From the NCBI GenBank assembly GCA_031556065.1, contig JAVBTR010000007.1, positions 1-19,980 of the forward strand: a stretch of DNA of 19,980 nt, given 5' to 3'. The notes beneath the pieces are model-generated. The model did not search any database, was not told where the DNA came from, and saw nothing but the letters and a program-made list of their open reading frames with translations. Source of the DNA: JAVBTR01 sp031556065. Lineage in GTDB: Bacteria; Bacillota; Clostridia; Christensenellales; Aristaeellaceae. The position numbers and the translations under genes were made by a program. Positions 1 to 7,247 of this stretch are shown piece by piece; positions within the stretch are counted from its first letter, which is position 1, and each line of letters begins with the position of its first letter.

Positions 1-69
1 CAGGTGGTGGAAGTGATCATTCCCGCTGGCACCATTCATTTAAAGGTTCAGTCTATTTCCCGCAAATAA
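1..69 (+). CDS. greA: Transcription elongation factor GreA, C-terminal fragment
   Basis: The window opens inside a reading frame that ends at TAA 67-69 and encodes 22 residues (QVVEVIIPAGTIHLKVQSIS then RK). The V-V-E-V ... P-A-G ... I-S-R pattern is typical of the extreme C-terminus of GreA, which rescues backtracked RNA polymerase by stimulating transcript cleavage. The position directly before lysS matches the greA-lysS arrangement common in Bacillota. Only the last strand of the C-terminal domain is visible, so the call rests on a short tail plus context. Confidence 0.72.
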   Translation, partial: QVVEVIIPAGTIHLKVQSISRK

Positions 70-82
70 TAGGAGGCTCACC

Positions 83-1570
83 ATGGCACAAAACGAACAA
101 ATGACCCAGCTTAATCTTTCCGAGCAGGAGCAAATTAGGCGGGGAAAGCTTAAGGATTTGATGGATAACGGCCACAATCCATATGAGATCACCCGCTTTG
201 ATGCAAGCCACCATAGCGCTTACATTCTAAACCATTTCGAAGAGCTGGAAAACCAGGTGGTCTCCATCGCCGGTCGGATGACAGGCCGCCGGGTCATGGG
301 CAAGGCCAGCTTTGCCCACCTTTTAGATGGGGAAGGCCCCATTCAAATCTATGTGAAACGGGACGATGTGGGCGAAGATGCCTACGCTGCCTTCAAAAAC
401 GACGACCTGGGCGATGTTTTAGGGGTTACAGGCGTTGTGTTTCAAACCAAAACGGGTGAAGTATCCATTCACGCCCATAGCGTAACGCTGCTTTCCAAGT
501 GCTTAAAGCCCCTGCCCGAAAAATTCCATGGCTTACAGGATACGGATTTGCGTTATCGCCAGCGGTACCTGGATATGATCGTGAACCCGGAAGTGCGACA
601 AACCTTCCTGACCCGTTCCAAGATCATTTCCGCTGTACGTGCTTTCTTGGATGCTCGCGGCTATATAGAGGTGGACACGCCTGTTCTGCACACTCTGGAG
701 ATCGGCGCGGCCGCAAGGCCTTTTAAGACCCACCATAACGCATTGGATCTGCCCATGTTCCTGCGCATTGAAACGGAGCTTTACTTAAAGCGGCTGATCG
801 TGGGTGGCATGGAGCGGGTGTATGAAGTAGGCCGTATTTTTAGGAACGAGGGCATGGATTCCACCCACAACCCGGAGTTCACCACCGTAGAAACCTACCA
901 GGCTTACGCGGATTATAACGAAATTATGGAACTGGTGGAACAGCTTTACGAATACGTAGCCCTTCAGGCCCTGGGCACCACCAAGGTGAACTATCAGGGC
1001 CAGGAGATCGAACTGAAAGCCCCGTGGCCCCGCCTCACCATGGTTGAATCGGTGAAAAAGTATTCCGGGGAGGATTTCTATACCTGGGAATCCGATGAGG
1101 ATGCTTTGGCTGTTTGCAAAAAGCACGATGTGCACGTGGAGAAGGGCGCCCAAAAGGGTGATTGCTTGGCTGCCCTGTTCGATGAATTTGTAGAGGACAA
1201 GCTCATTCAGCCTGTGTTCATTACCGATTACCCGGTGGAGATTTCGCCCCTGGCCAAGCGCAAGCCCAACGAGCCTAACATGACAGAGCGCTTCGAGTTC
1301 TTCATTACCGGACATGAAATGGGCAACGCTTTTTCGGAGCTGAACGACCCTATCGACCAACGCAAGCGCTTTGAAGATCAGGTGGCACTGCGCAAAGCCC
1401 AAGGCATTAACGCGGAAGTGGATGAAGATTTTGTCAACGCCCTGGAATACGGCCTGCCCCCTACGGGCGGCTTGGGCTTCGGGCTGGACAGGCTTGTAAT
1501 GCTGCTTACCGATAGCCCCTCTATTCGGGATGTTCTGCTCTTCCCGACCATGAAACCCATTAAAAACTAA
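83..1570 (+). CDS. lysS: Lysyl-tRNA synthetase, class II
   Basis: This cytoplasmic enzyme charges tRNA-Lys with lysine using ATP. The 495-residue length is normal for bacterial LysS. An OB-fold anticodon-binding domain spans about residues 57-140 (VVSIAGRMTGRRVMGKASF region). The class II core follows, with motif 1 around residues 180-200 (ending EVDTP), motif 2 at about 250-266 (GRIFRNEG then HNPEFT), the NAFSELND lysine-pocket segment, and motif 3 at 463-470 (GLGFGLDR). The ATG at 83 sits behind AGGAGG at 71-76, 13 bases after the greA stop, so the two are probably co-transcribed. One oddity is that two usually near-invariant stretches next to the active site are altered: residues 205-214 read LEIGAAARPF where PGGA-x-ARPF is expected, and 228-232 read RIETE where RIAPE is expected. 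Pocket residues downstream look intact, so an active enzyme is likely. Confidence 0.96.
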   Translation: MAQNEQMTQLNLSEQEQIRRGKLKDLMDNGHNPYEITRFDASHHSAYILNHFEELENQVVSIAGRMTGRRVMGKASFAHLLDGEGPIQIYVKRDDVGEDAYAAFKNDDLGDVLGVTGVVFQTKTGEVSIHAHSVTLLSKCLKPLPEKFHGLQDTDLRYRQRYLDMIVNPEVRQTFLTRSKIISAVRAFLDARGYIEVDTPVLHTLEIGAAARPFKTHHNALDLPMFLRIETELYLKRLIVGGMERVYEVGRIFRNEGMDSTHNPEFTTVETYQAYADYNEIMELVEQLYEYVALQALGTTKVNYQGQEIELKAPWPRLTMVESVKKYSGEDFYTWESDEDALAVCKKHDVHVEKGAQKGDCLAALFDEFVEDKLIQPVFITDYPVEISPLAKRKPNEPNMTERFEFFITGHEMGNAFSELNDPIDQRKRFEDQVALRKAQGINAEVDEDFVNALEYGLPPTGGLGFGLDRLVMLLTDSPSIRDVLLFPTMKPIKN

Positions 1571-1596
1571 CGAGGCAGCGCTACGTTCCTCGTTAG
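1567..1596. other. Perfect 9-bp inverted repeat after lysS
   Basis: CTAACGAGG (1567-1575) and CCTCGTTAG (1588-1596) form a perfect 9-bp stem with a 12-base loop, beginning at the lysS stop codon. On the plus strand it is followed by CATAAAAAGG, not a T run, so it is not a standard terminator for lysS. On the minus strand the stem is followed by TTTTTAATGG, the shape of an intrinsic terminator, but no minus-strand gene is seen to use it. It could be a processing or stability hairpin between lysS and the next gene. Confidence 0.55.
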
Positions 1597-1616
1597 CATA
1601 AAAAGGACTGAGCAGA

Positions 1617-2291
1617 TTGTTAAAAACACCATTAACCACGGAAAGAATCAAATACCATTTTCAGTACAGCTGGTGGAAGTATGCCATATCCATTGGCCTT
1701 GTTTTGCTGGGCATCAATTTGCTTTTCACCATGACGGCTTACCGCGCCCCGGAAGAATTAAAGGTGGAACTATACGTCAGCGCTTCCGGTGCCAACCAGG
1801 AGGCTTTGCAGACTTATCTGGATCAGGCTCATGAAGCTGCTTTGCCCGATATGGAAGAAGTAACCGGCATTACCATGATGTCGAACGATGGGTCCGACGC
1901 ATATACCGCCATGCAGCTAAGCACCTATATCATGGCTGGCGAAGGGGATATCTACATGCTCTCCAAGAGCGATTTCGATTCCTACGCTTCTCAGGGTGCC
2001 ATGCTGGATTTAGAACCCTTTATTGAATCCAGCGCGCTTAATGTGGGCGAATTGGATCTTGAAAAAGGCTACGCCAAATTCTATGAAGAAGAGGACAGTC
2101 CCGGAGTCAGCCACCTATACGGCATTCCGGCGGATGAAATGTTCGGCTTCTGGGATTTTACCATCGATAACCGCGGCATGGTACTAGGGGTTATGGCTGC
2201 TGGCAAAAACGATGAAAACAGCATTAGGCTGTTGGATTATATGATCCAAACCCTGGTTAAGCCAATGCCGCAAGCAGAGGAGAATCCGTAA
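1617..2291 (+). CDS. Membrane-anchored protein resembling an extracellular solute-binding protein, function unknown
   Basis: This 224-residue protein starts at TTG 1617. The start is chosen because AAAAGGA lies nine bases upstream, and no in-frame ATG occurs until inside or after the membrane segment. A basic N-terminus is followed by one hydrophobic segment (about residues 21-40), so the rest should face outward. The outer part (about 47-200) has features of the periplasmic-binding-protein fold, such as the sequence GEGDIYMLSKSDFDSYASQG and then LDLEPF, but it is shorter than a full binding protein, which usually has 350-450 residues. No ABC permease or ATPase is nearby. It overlaps the beta-glucosidase start by one base (TAATG), so the two are translated together. 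It may be a sugar-sensing or scaffold protein. I recognise the general style but cannot name a family. Confidence 0.75.
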   Translation: MLKTPLTTERIKYHFQYSWWKYAISIGLVLLGINLLFTMTAYRAPEELKVELYVSASGANQEALQTYLDQAHEAALPDMEEVTGITMMSNDGSDAYTAMQLSTYIMAGEGDIYMLSKSDFDSYASQGAMLDLEPFIESSALNVGELDLEKGYAKFYEEEDSPGVSHLYGIPADEMFGFWDFTIDNRGMVLGVMAAGKNDENSIRLLDYMIQTLVKPMPQAEENP

Positions 2292-3646
2292 TGGGTTTCA
2301 AAAATGGTTTTCTTTGGGGCACAGCCACGGCGGCATTCCAAATCGAGGGGGCTTATAACGAAGACGGCAAAGGCCTCTCTGTTTGGGATGTGTTCTGCCA
2401 TGAGGGCGGCAATGTGTTCGACGAGCATACTGGGGATACAGCCTGCGATCATTATCACCTTTTTCGGGATGATGTGAAGCTAATGAAGGAGCTGGGTATT
2501 CAAAATTACCGCTTTTCTATTGCCTGGCCCCGGCTTTTCCCTAATGGTGTTGGGGAGCCAAACGAAAAAGGCGTTGTCTTTTACAATGCCTTGATCGACA
2601 CCCTCGTTGAAAATGGCATTACGCCTTATGTTACCTTGTTCCACTGGGATTACCCCTGGGCATTGGAACAAATGGGCGGCTGGCAAAACCCTAAAAGCCC
2701 TCTTTGGTTTGAAAATTACGCGGCTTTTTGTGCCAAAGCCTTTGGGGACAGGGTGAAGCACTTTATTACCTTCAATGAACCCCAGTGTTTTATTGGACTG
2801 GGTTACCAGCAGGGTGTGCACGCACCTGGCCTTCATTACCATAACGACAGACTGATCCCCATGGCTCACCATGTGCTTATGGCCCATGGTCTGGCTACGA
2901 AAGCCATCCGCCAACAGGTGAAGGATGCCCAGATCGGGTACGCCCCCTGCGGAGATCCTTGTGTGCCCTACACAAACGCCAAGGCGGATATAGATGCGGC
3001 CCGCAAGGCTTACTTTGCCCAGCCCGCTTCCAGAAAATCTATGTTTTCTATCTCTTGGTGGTCCGATCCGGTGGTATTGGGCACCTACCCGGAAGATGGC
3101 CTGAAGCTTTATGAAAAATACCTTCCTAAAACCTGGCAGGAGGATTTGAAGACCATTTGCCAGCCCTTGGATTTTTATGCCCAGAACCTGTACAATGGCC
3201 GCTTGATTGCAGAAGGGGAAGATGGGCAGCCCAAGCAGATGACCTATCCCGTGGGCACTCCCAAAACGGGCATGGATTGGTTTGTTTGCCCCGATGCGCT
3301 GTACTGGGGCCCTAAGTTCCTCTATGAACGCTATCAATTGCCTTTTCTGATTTCGGAAAACGGCATGTCCAACTGTGACACCCTGTCCTTAGACGGGATG
3401 TGCCACGACCCCCAGCGCCAAGATTATCTTAACCGTTATATTAAACGCTATCGGGATGCCGCAGAGGATGGGGTGGATGCCATCGGCTATTTCCAATGGT
3501 CTTTTCTGGATAACTTCGAGTGGGCCAAGGGCTACCACGACCGTTTTGGCATGGTCTATGTGGACTACCAGACCCATAAACGCACACCGAAGGATTCCGC
3601 CTATTGGTACCGGCAAGTGATGCGGGAAAACGGAGACAATTTGTAA
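2291..3646 (+). CDS. bglA: Family 1 glycoside hydrolase, beta-glucosidase
   Basis: This is a 451-residue (beta/alpha)8 enzyme that hydrolyses beta-linked glucosides with retention of configuration. The N-terminal GH1 signature is FLWGTATAAFQIEG (residues 7-20). The acid/base glutamate is E163 in TFNEP, and the nucleophile is E356 in ISENG. The C-terminal NFEWAKGY (408-415) carries the glutamate-tryptophan pair that binds the sugar hydroxyls of unphosphorylated glucosides. 6-phospho-beta-glucosidases differ here, so a non-phosphorylated substrate is favoured. No signal peptide is present, so it should act in the cytoplasm. The start ATG overlaps the previous stop (TAATG), with AGAGGAGA seven bases upstream. 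The exact beta-glucoside or beta-galactoside preference cannot be read from the sequence, and the symbol reflects family usage. Confidence 0.94.
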   Translation: MGFKNGFLWGTATAAFQIEGAYNEDGKGLSVWDVFCHEGGNVFDEHTGDTACDHYHLFRDDVKLMKELGIQNYRFSIAWPRLFPNGVGEPNEKGVVFYNALIDTLVENGITPYVTLFHWDYPWALEQMGGWQNPKSPLWFENYAAFCAKAFGDRVKHFITFNEPQCFIGLGYQQGVHAPGLHYHNDRLIPMAHHVLMAHGLATKAIRQQVKDAQIGYAPCGDPCVPYTNAKADIDAARKAYFAQPASRKSMFSISWWSDPVVLGTYPEDGLKLYEKYLPKTWQEDLKTICQPLDFYAQNLYNGRLIAEGEDGQPKQMTYPVGTPKTGMDWFVCPDALYWGPKFLYERYQLPFLISENGMSNCDTLSLDGMCHDPQRQDYLNRYIKRYRDAAEDGVDAIGYFQWSFLDNFEWAKGYHDRFGMVYVDYQTHKRTPKDSAYWYRQVMRENGDNL

Positions 3647-3858
3647 ACTTAACCGAGACTGCCAAAGTAAGAACTGGGATACATAAGGGATGAAATTCCT
3701 TATGCGGGTGTGGGCGGAGCCCATCGCTCCAATTGAAATAAAAAAGCCAAGCTTGTGTCAAGAATCATTTCACTCTCTTGGCTGGAGTGAGCTTTGGGAT
3801 TCCCCCATTTTTATTAGACATCTTCTTTTACTAAATAACCGGGGGAGCGGAACAAAGG
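3647..3858. other. Intergenic region with three small inverted repeats
   Basis: There is no convincing gene here. Three inverted repeats occur: CATAAGG (3682-3688) with CCTTATG (3698-3704), extendable by one G-T and one A-T pair around a five-base loop; AGCCAAG (3745-3751) with CTTGGCT (3777-3783); and TCACTC (3770-3775) with GAGTGA (3785-3790), which competes with the second. A short TGGG...CCCA stem followed by TTTTTATT lies at about 3795-3813 and could be a weak terminator for the glucosidase transcript. I found no clear -35/-10 pair for the following gene. Confidence 0.4.
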
Positions 3859-4494
3859 ATGAGAAAATGGCGGTGGGGACATATGGCTGTGGCGGCAGTC
3901 TGTTTGTTGATGCTAATAGGGGCTGCGGTGGTCTATTTAACATGCATTGTGAAGACAACGGAAGCGCACCCTATTGCCATTGACGCGTCGGAAAACGTGG
4001 CAATTATAAGCGATGGCCAGGGCTTTTCGCAACAGTTTACAAGCCCTGTAGATCATCTGACGGGGGTAACGGTTCGCGCCTCTTTGCCGGGGGGGAAGCC
4101 CGAAACAGGGGAAATCGTCTTTGCTTTAAGGGATGAACAAGAAAACATCATTGCTCAGCAGGCCTTTGAAGCAGCAAAAATCCGCAGCAACGCGCCTATG
4201 AATATTGCCTTCCCCGAATATGAACAAGCACAGGGCAAAGCTTTCACCCTTGAAATTCAAGGGACCGAGTTGGCAGGGGATACCCCTGTAGGGTTTCGGG
4301 GCGGAAATGAAGGCATAGGAATCATGACGCTGCCCGACGGTTCGGCAGTGGAGGACAGAGCGCTTAGCCTTACGGTAACGAGCATTTCCTATACCTATTC
4401 GGTCTGGTTTGTGGTGGCGGCCATTATGGTTGTGTCTGCGCTTTTGCCGGTTCTGGCTGTTTGCGCCAACGGGAAGGAGCGTGGGGCGAAGTGA
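3859..4494 (+). CDS. Small membrane protein with an exported beta-rich domain, function unknown
   Basis: This 211-residue protein has one membrane segment near the N-terminus (about 10-30, preceded by a basic MRKWRW stretch) and another near the C-terminus (about 182-203). The roughly 150 residues between them should lie outside the cell. The middle looks like a beta-sandwich. The pattern of SDGQGFSQQF (51-60), a LxGVxV strand (68-72), an IVFALRDEQ strand and IIAQQAF (97-103) resembles the C-terminal domain of the GT-C-like protein at 17421-19451. The start ATG at 3859 has GGGGGAG 11 bases upstream; an in-frame ATG at 3883 is an alternative. It overlaps the next gene in a GTGA junction, so the two products probably act together. 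The family is not recognised. Confidence 0.78.
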   Translation: MRKWRWGHMAVAAVCLLMLIGAAVVYLTCIVKTTEAHPIAIDASENVAIISDGQGFSQQFTSPVDHLTGVTVRASLPGGKPETGEIVFALRDEQENIIAQQAFEAAKIRSNAPMNIAFPEYEQAQGKAFTLEIQGTELAGDTPVGFRGGNEGIGIMTLPDGSAVEDRALSLTVTSISYTYSVWFVVAAIMVVSALLPVLAVCANGKERGAK

Positions 4495-6230
4495 AACGCA
4501 ATGTGAAAACGCTGCTGGTATACGGCTTGGTTCCCGTGTTGATGGTTCTTGCCAGCATCGCATCGGGCTTTTTGGCACCTCAGCGGGCGCGGCTGATGGT
4601 AAGGGATTTTTACAACGTGGACGCCCGTGAAAACGCTTATTTTTCATTAGGCTACGACGATGAACGGGAATGGCCTATGATCGAAAGCACCCTTTTTGCC
4701 AAGGGCTATGATACCGTAACCCTTGGCTATCATACAGAAGATGATACGGAGGCCATGCTGGTCTTTTTAGATGATGAAGGCGAAAAAATCGGCGCGGTGG
4801 ATTTTCAGATATCCGGGGCGGCCCGTGAAGTAGATGTTCCTTTGGAGCCCCAGGCAGAGGGCTTTCGAATCGTTTATGAAGATGAAAACATGGCCTTTGA
4901 CTATGCCAGTATCATAAACCATGAAGGGTTTAATGGGTTTGCCGGGGTAACGGCGCTGGTTCTTTGCTTAATGGTTTATTTGGTGTGCCTTAAGGTAAGG
5001 ACGCTTTGGAAAAAGCCTGAATACGGCTTCTTGATTGTGGCTGCAGGTGTGCTGATTCTGCTTTTTATGTGGGCTCCGGTCGAAAAAGATATTATCTGGG
5101 ACAGCGAATACCATTACCCGAAAACCCTGGGGATTGCCTTTTTCGGGCAGGACAAAACCCTTTCAGAAGCTTTTACCGCCGTTAGGGTATCCGATGTGGG
5201 TCATTTGCCTGGTATTATAGGGGCGTGGGCCGTGGGCCTTTTCACCCAAGAAGATGCCGCGCTTTTAATGGCCATTCGAATGGCCAACGCCATGGCCTAC
5301 GTGGCGGCCTGTTTTTTCGCCATTAAGCTGGCCAAGCGGTACCGGCTTATTTTCGCGGCTGCTGCGCTGGTTCCAAGTTCGCTGTTTATTGCCACCTCCT
5401 GCGGGTATGATCCTATGGTAACTGCGCTTTCATACCTGGCTTTGGCATTAATGGTGAATGAACTGATCGACCGGTCGCGGCTGCTGCGTCCGGGGCCCTT
5501 GCTTGCCATCATGCTGTGTCTGATGACTGTGTGCATGACAAAGCCTGTTTACGCGCCCATATGTCTACCGCTTTTGTTTTTGCCAAAGGAGAAATTCAAA
5601 AGCCGGGCCCAGGGAATATGGTTTAAGGTGGCAGTGGGGTTGTTTGTGCTTTGTGTCGCGGCATCCTTCCTGCTGCCCGCGCTGATCGATTCTGGAGCCG
5701 TCAGCGATGAGCGGGGCGGGGATGTGAACTCGGCCTACCAAATCGCATATATATTAAGAAACCCTTTGGGTTATCTTAAACTATTATGGGCGAACCTCAG
5801 CGACAACTTAGCCTTCCATGCCCTTCGAATGACTTCTAACTTTGGTTATTTGGATGTGGGCAGCCAATCCCTGTCGCTATGCATCCTTTTGTGGCTAGGC
5901 TATGCCGCCTTAAGCGACACGGCTGCCCAGGAGGAATTAAGTGCCAGGCACTGGCACCAGGGGTTGTTGGGCTTTAGCGCCGTGGCTGTGGTGATGCTGA
6001 TCTATATCTCCATGTTCATTGTTTTTACCGAGGTAGGAGCCCAGACGATCATGGGCGTTCAATCCCGGTACTTCTTGCCACTTTTGCCAGCTATAATGGC
6101 CACGGCCACCCCTATTGCCGCTAAGCGCCAACAGGATGCGCCAACCCCGGCGCTGCCCATATTTCTGAGCGCAATCCTTTTGAATTTCTGGATCATCGAC
6201 CAAGTGGTTATCAATTGCCATTGGTCATGA
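4491..6230 (+). CDS. DUF2142-like polytopic membrane protein
   Basis: This is a 579-residue integral membrane protein. One N-terminal membrane segment (about 7-28) is followed by an exported beta-rich domain (about 35-145) and then roughly ten more hydrophobic segments. Features fitting DUF2142, a GT-C-like family often found in surface-polysaccharide loci, are the early loop IIWDSEYHYP (201-210) with acidic residues, the LVPSSLFIATSCGYDPMVTA stretch (293-312), KPVYAP (351-356) and GVQSRYFLPLLP (522-533). A GTG start at 4491 is preferred over the TTG at 4461 because GGAAGGAG lies 11 bases upstream and the GTG overlaps the preceding stop (GTGA). A role in sugar transfer to a cell-envelope polymer is inferred, and the acceptor is unknown. 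Family assignment is from memory of conserved segments. Confidence 0.82.
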   Translation: MKRNVKTLLVYGLVPVLMVLASIASGFLAPQRARLMVRDFYNVDARENAYFSLGYDDEREWPMIESTLFAKGYDTVTLGYHTEDDTEAMLVFLDDEGEKIGAVDFQISGAAREVDVPLEPQAEGFRIVYEDENMAFDYASIINHEGFNGFAGVTALVLCLMVYLVCLKVRTLWKKPEYGFLIVAAGVLILLFMWAPVEKDIIWDSEYHYPKTLGIAFFGQDKTLSEAFTAVRVSDVGHLPGIIGAWAVGLFTQEDAALLMAIRMANAMAYVAACFFAIKLAKRYRLIFAAAALVPSSLFIATSCGYDPMVTALSYLALALMVNELIDRSRLLRPGPLLAIMLCLMTVCMTKPVYAPICLPLLFLPKEKFKSRAQGIWFKVAVGLFVLCVAASFLLPALIDSGAVSDERGGDVNSAYQIAYILRNPLGYLKLLWANLSDNLAFHALRMTSNFGYLDVGSQSLSLCILLWLGYAALSDTAAQEELSARHWHQGLLGFSAVAVVMLIYISMFIVFTEVGAQTIMGVQSRYFLPLLPAIMATATPIAAKRQQDAPTPALPIFLSAILLNFWIIDQVVINCHWS

Positions 6231-6231
6231 T

Positions 6232-6337
6232 GTAAAAAAGGGGCTGTGGCAATAAGGAAAACGCTGGGACGCTGATCCGCAGCCTCAATTGTCGCCGCTT
6301 ACAGCGGTTCTGTTTCGGTTGCAGATCAAAGCCCCTT
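6232..6337 (-). terminator. Possible terminator for yebC with a long loop
   Basis: Read on the minus strand after the yebC stop, AAGGGGCT (6337-6330) is complementary to AGCCCCTT (6245-6238). The second arm runs directly into a T run (TTTTTT, 6239-6234). The loop of about 84 bases contains its own short stem (CCGCT 6295-6299 with AGCGG 6303-6307). The arm-plus-T-run arrangement fits an intrinsic terminator, but the loop is unusually long. The same interval must also end the plus-strand DUF2142 transcript, for which I see only weak candidates. Confidence 0.4.
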
Positions 6338-6384
6338 GCATTTCCTTGATTCTTACTGCGACAGTCCCTTTTGCTTTACTGTTA

Positions 6385-7128
6385 TTATTCTTCCTCTTCT
6401 TCTTCGGGGAGGTTGGCGTTGTGGAACACATTCTGCACGTCGTCGTTGTCATCCAGCATGTCCAGCATTTTTTGGATTTTAACAATGGTTTCATCGTCCA
6501 CATCCACGGTGTTCTGGGGAATTTTTTGCACTTCAGCGGATAGGAAGGACAGGCCCTGCTTTTCAAGGGCCTCACGCACGGCGGAAAAATCGTTAGGCGC
6601 GGTGTAGATTTCGTAAGCGTCGTCCATGGTGGTTACGTCTTCGGCGCCAGCATCCAGAGCGAGCATCATCATTTCGTCTTCATCGCTCCCTGGGGTGCGC
6701 TCTAAAACGATAATGCCCTTTTCGTCGAACATGAAGCCCACGGAGCCGGTAGTGCCCAGGTTGCCGCCGTTTTTGGCGAAGCAATGGCGCACGTCGGATG
6801 CAGTGCGGTTACGGTTATCGGTAATCACTTCTACGATCACGGCCACGCCGCCAGGGGCATAGCCTTCATAGGTGATTTCTTCATAAATCACATCGCCCAG
6901 TTCGCCTGCTGCTTTTTTAATGGAGCGGGCAATGTTATCGTTAGGCATGTTGTTGGATTTGGCTTTGGCCACCACATCCCGAAGCTTACCGTTAATAGCA
7001 GGATCGGAGCCGCCTTCACGAACGGCAATGGCGATTTCACGGCCAATTTTGGTGAAAATCTTGCCCCGTTCTGCGTCTGCCTTGCCCTTTTTATGCTTGA
7101 TATTAGCCCATTTGGAATGCCCTGACAT
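6385..7128 (-). CDS. yebC: YebC/PmpR/TACO1-family protein
   Basis: This 247-residue cytoplasmic protein begins MSGHSKWANIKHKKGKAD, the hallmark start of the family. The frame extends ten codons further upstream, but the ATG at 7128 matches the family start and has an AGGGGG sequence about seven bases before it. Other family blocks are visible: the REGG then NMPND segment, YEGYAPGGVA, and the NRNRTASDVRH region. The tail ends in a run of glutamates encoded by the GAA/GAG-rich stretch near the stop. The family is described as a transcription regulator (PmpR), and more recently YebC/TACO1 proteins have been implicated in relieving ribosome stalling at proline-rich stretches. Which role applies here cannot be read from the sequence. 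A well-formed promoter lies upstream, so it appears monocistronic. Confidence 0.95.
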   Translation of the reverse strand: MSGHSKWANIKHKKGKADAERGKIFTKIGREIAIAVREGGSDPAINGKLRDVVAKAKSNNMPNDNIARSIKKAAGELGDVIYEEITYEGYAPGGVAVIVEVITDNRNRTASDVRHCFAKNGGNLGTTGSVGFMFDEKGIIVLERTPGSDEDEMMMLALDAGAEDVTTMDDAYEIYTAPNDFSAVREALEKQGLSFLSAEVQKIPQNTVDVDDETIVKIQKMLDMLDDNDDVQNVFHNANLPEEEEEE

Positions 7129-7173
7129 GAAAAAACCCCCTAAACATTGAATAACCATTAATTACAACGTATT

Positions 7174-7203
7174 ATTATACCATCGTGGGTTTATATTCGT
7201 CAA
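7174..7203 (-). promoter_or_regulatory. Promoter of yebC
   Basis: On the minus strand, TTGACG (7203-7198) and TATAAT (7179-7174) are separated by 18 bases. This is close to the sigma-A consensus, with a perfect -10. Transcription would start near 7167, about 40 bases before the yebC ATG. Its -35 lies about 10 bases from the -10 of the divergent gene, so polymerases at the two promoters would compete. Confidence 0.72.
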
Positions 7204-7218
7204 GGCAGGTGGTATAAT
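7190..7218 (+). promoter_or_regulatory. Extended -10 promoter of the DUF6054-like gene
   Basis: TATAAT at 7213-7218 is preceded by TGG, giving the extended -10 form TGNTATAAT. The -35 position (about 7190-7195, TTTATA) is poor, as is common with extended -10 promoters. Start of transcription would be near 7225, just upstream of the AAGGAGG ribosome binding site at 7234-7240. Confidence 0.62.
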
Positions 7219-7247
7219 AATCCCAAGACAATCAAGGAGGTATTTGG

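Noticed and set aside
785..1651. 288-codon open frame on the minus strand over lysS
   Set aside because: It lies entirely opposite a well-supported LysRS frame, its translation shows no family motifs, and no ribosome binding site or promoter is evident.
2480..3337. 285-codon open frame on the minus strand over the beta-glucosidase
   Set aside because: Antisense to a clear GH1 gene with both catalytic motifs; the translation has no recognisable features.
3690..3983. 97-codon plus-strand frame in the 3647-3858 gap
   Set aside because: It overlaps the better-supported membrane protein gene at 3859, lacks a good ribosome binding site and its translation has no pattern of a real protein.
6285..6607. 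Several short open frames on both strands around the yebC 3' end
   Set aside because: They arise from the glutamate-codon run of yebC read in other frames and give low-complexity serine, phenylalanine or proline-rich translations.
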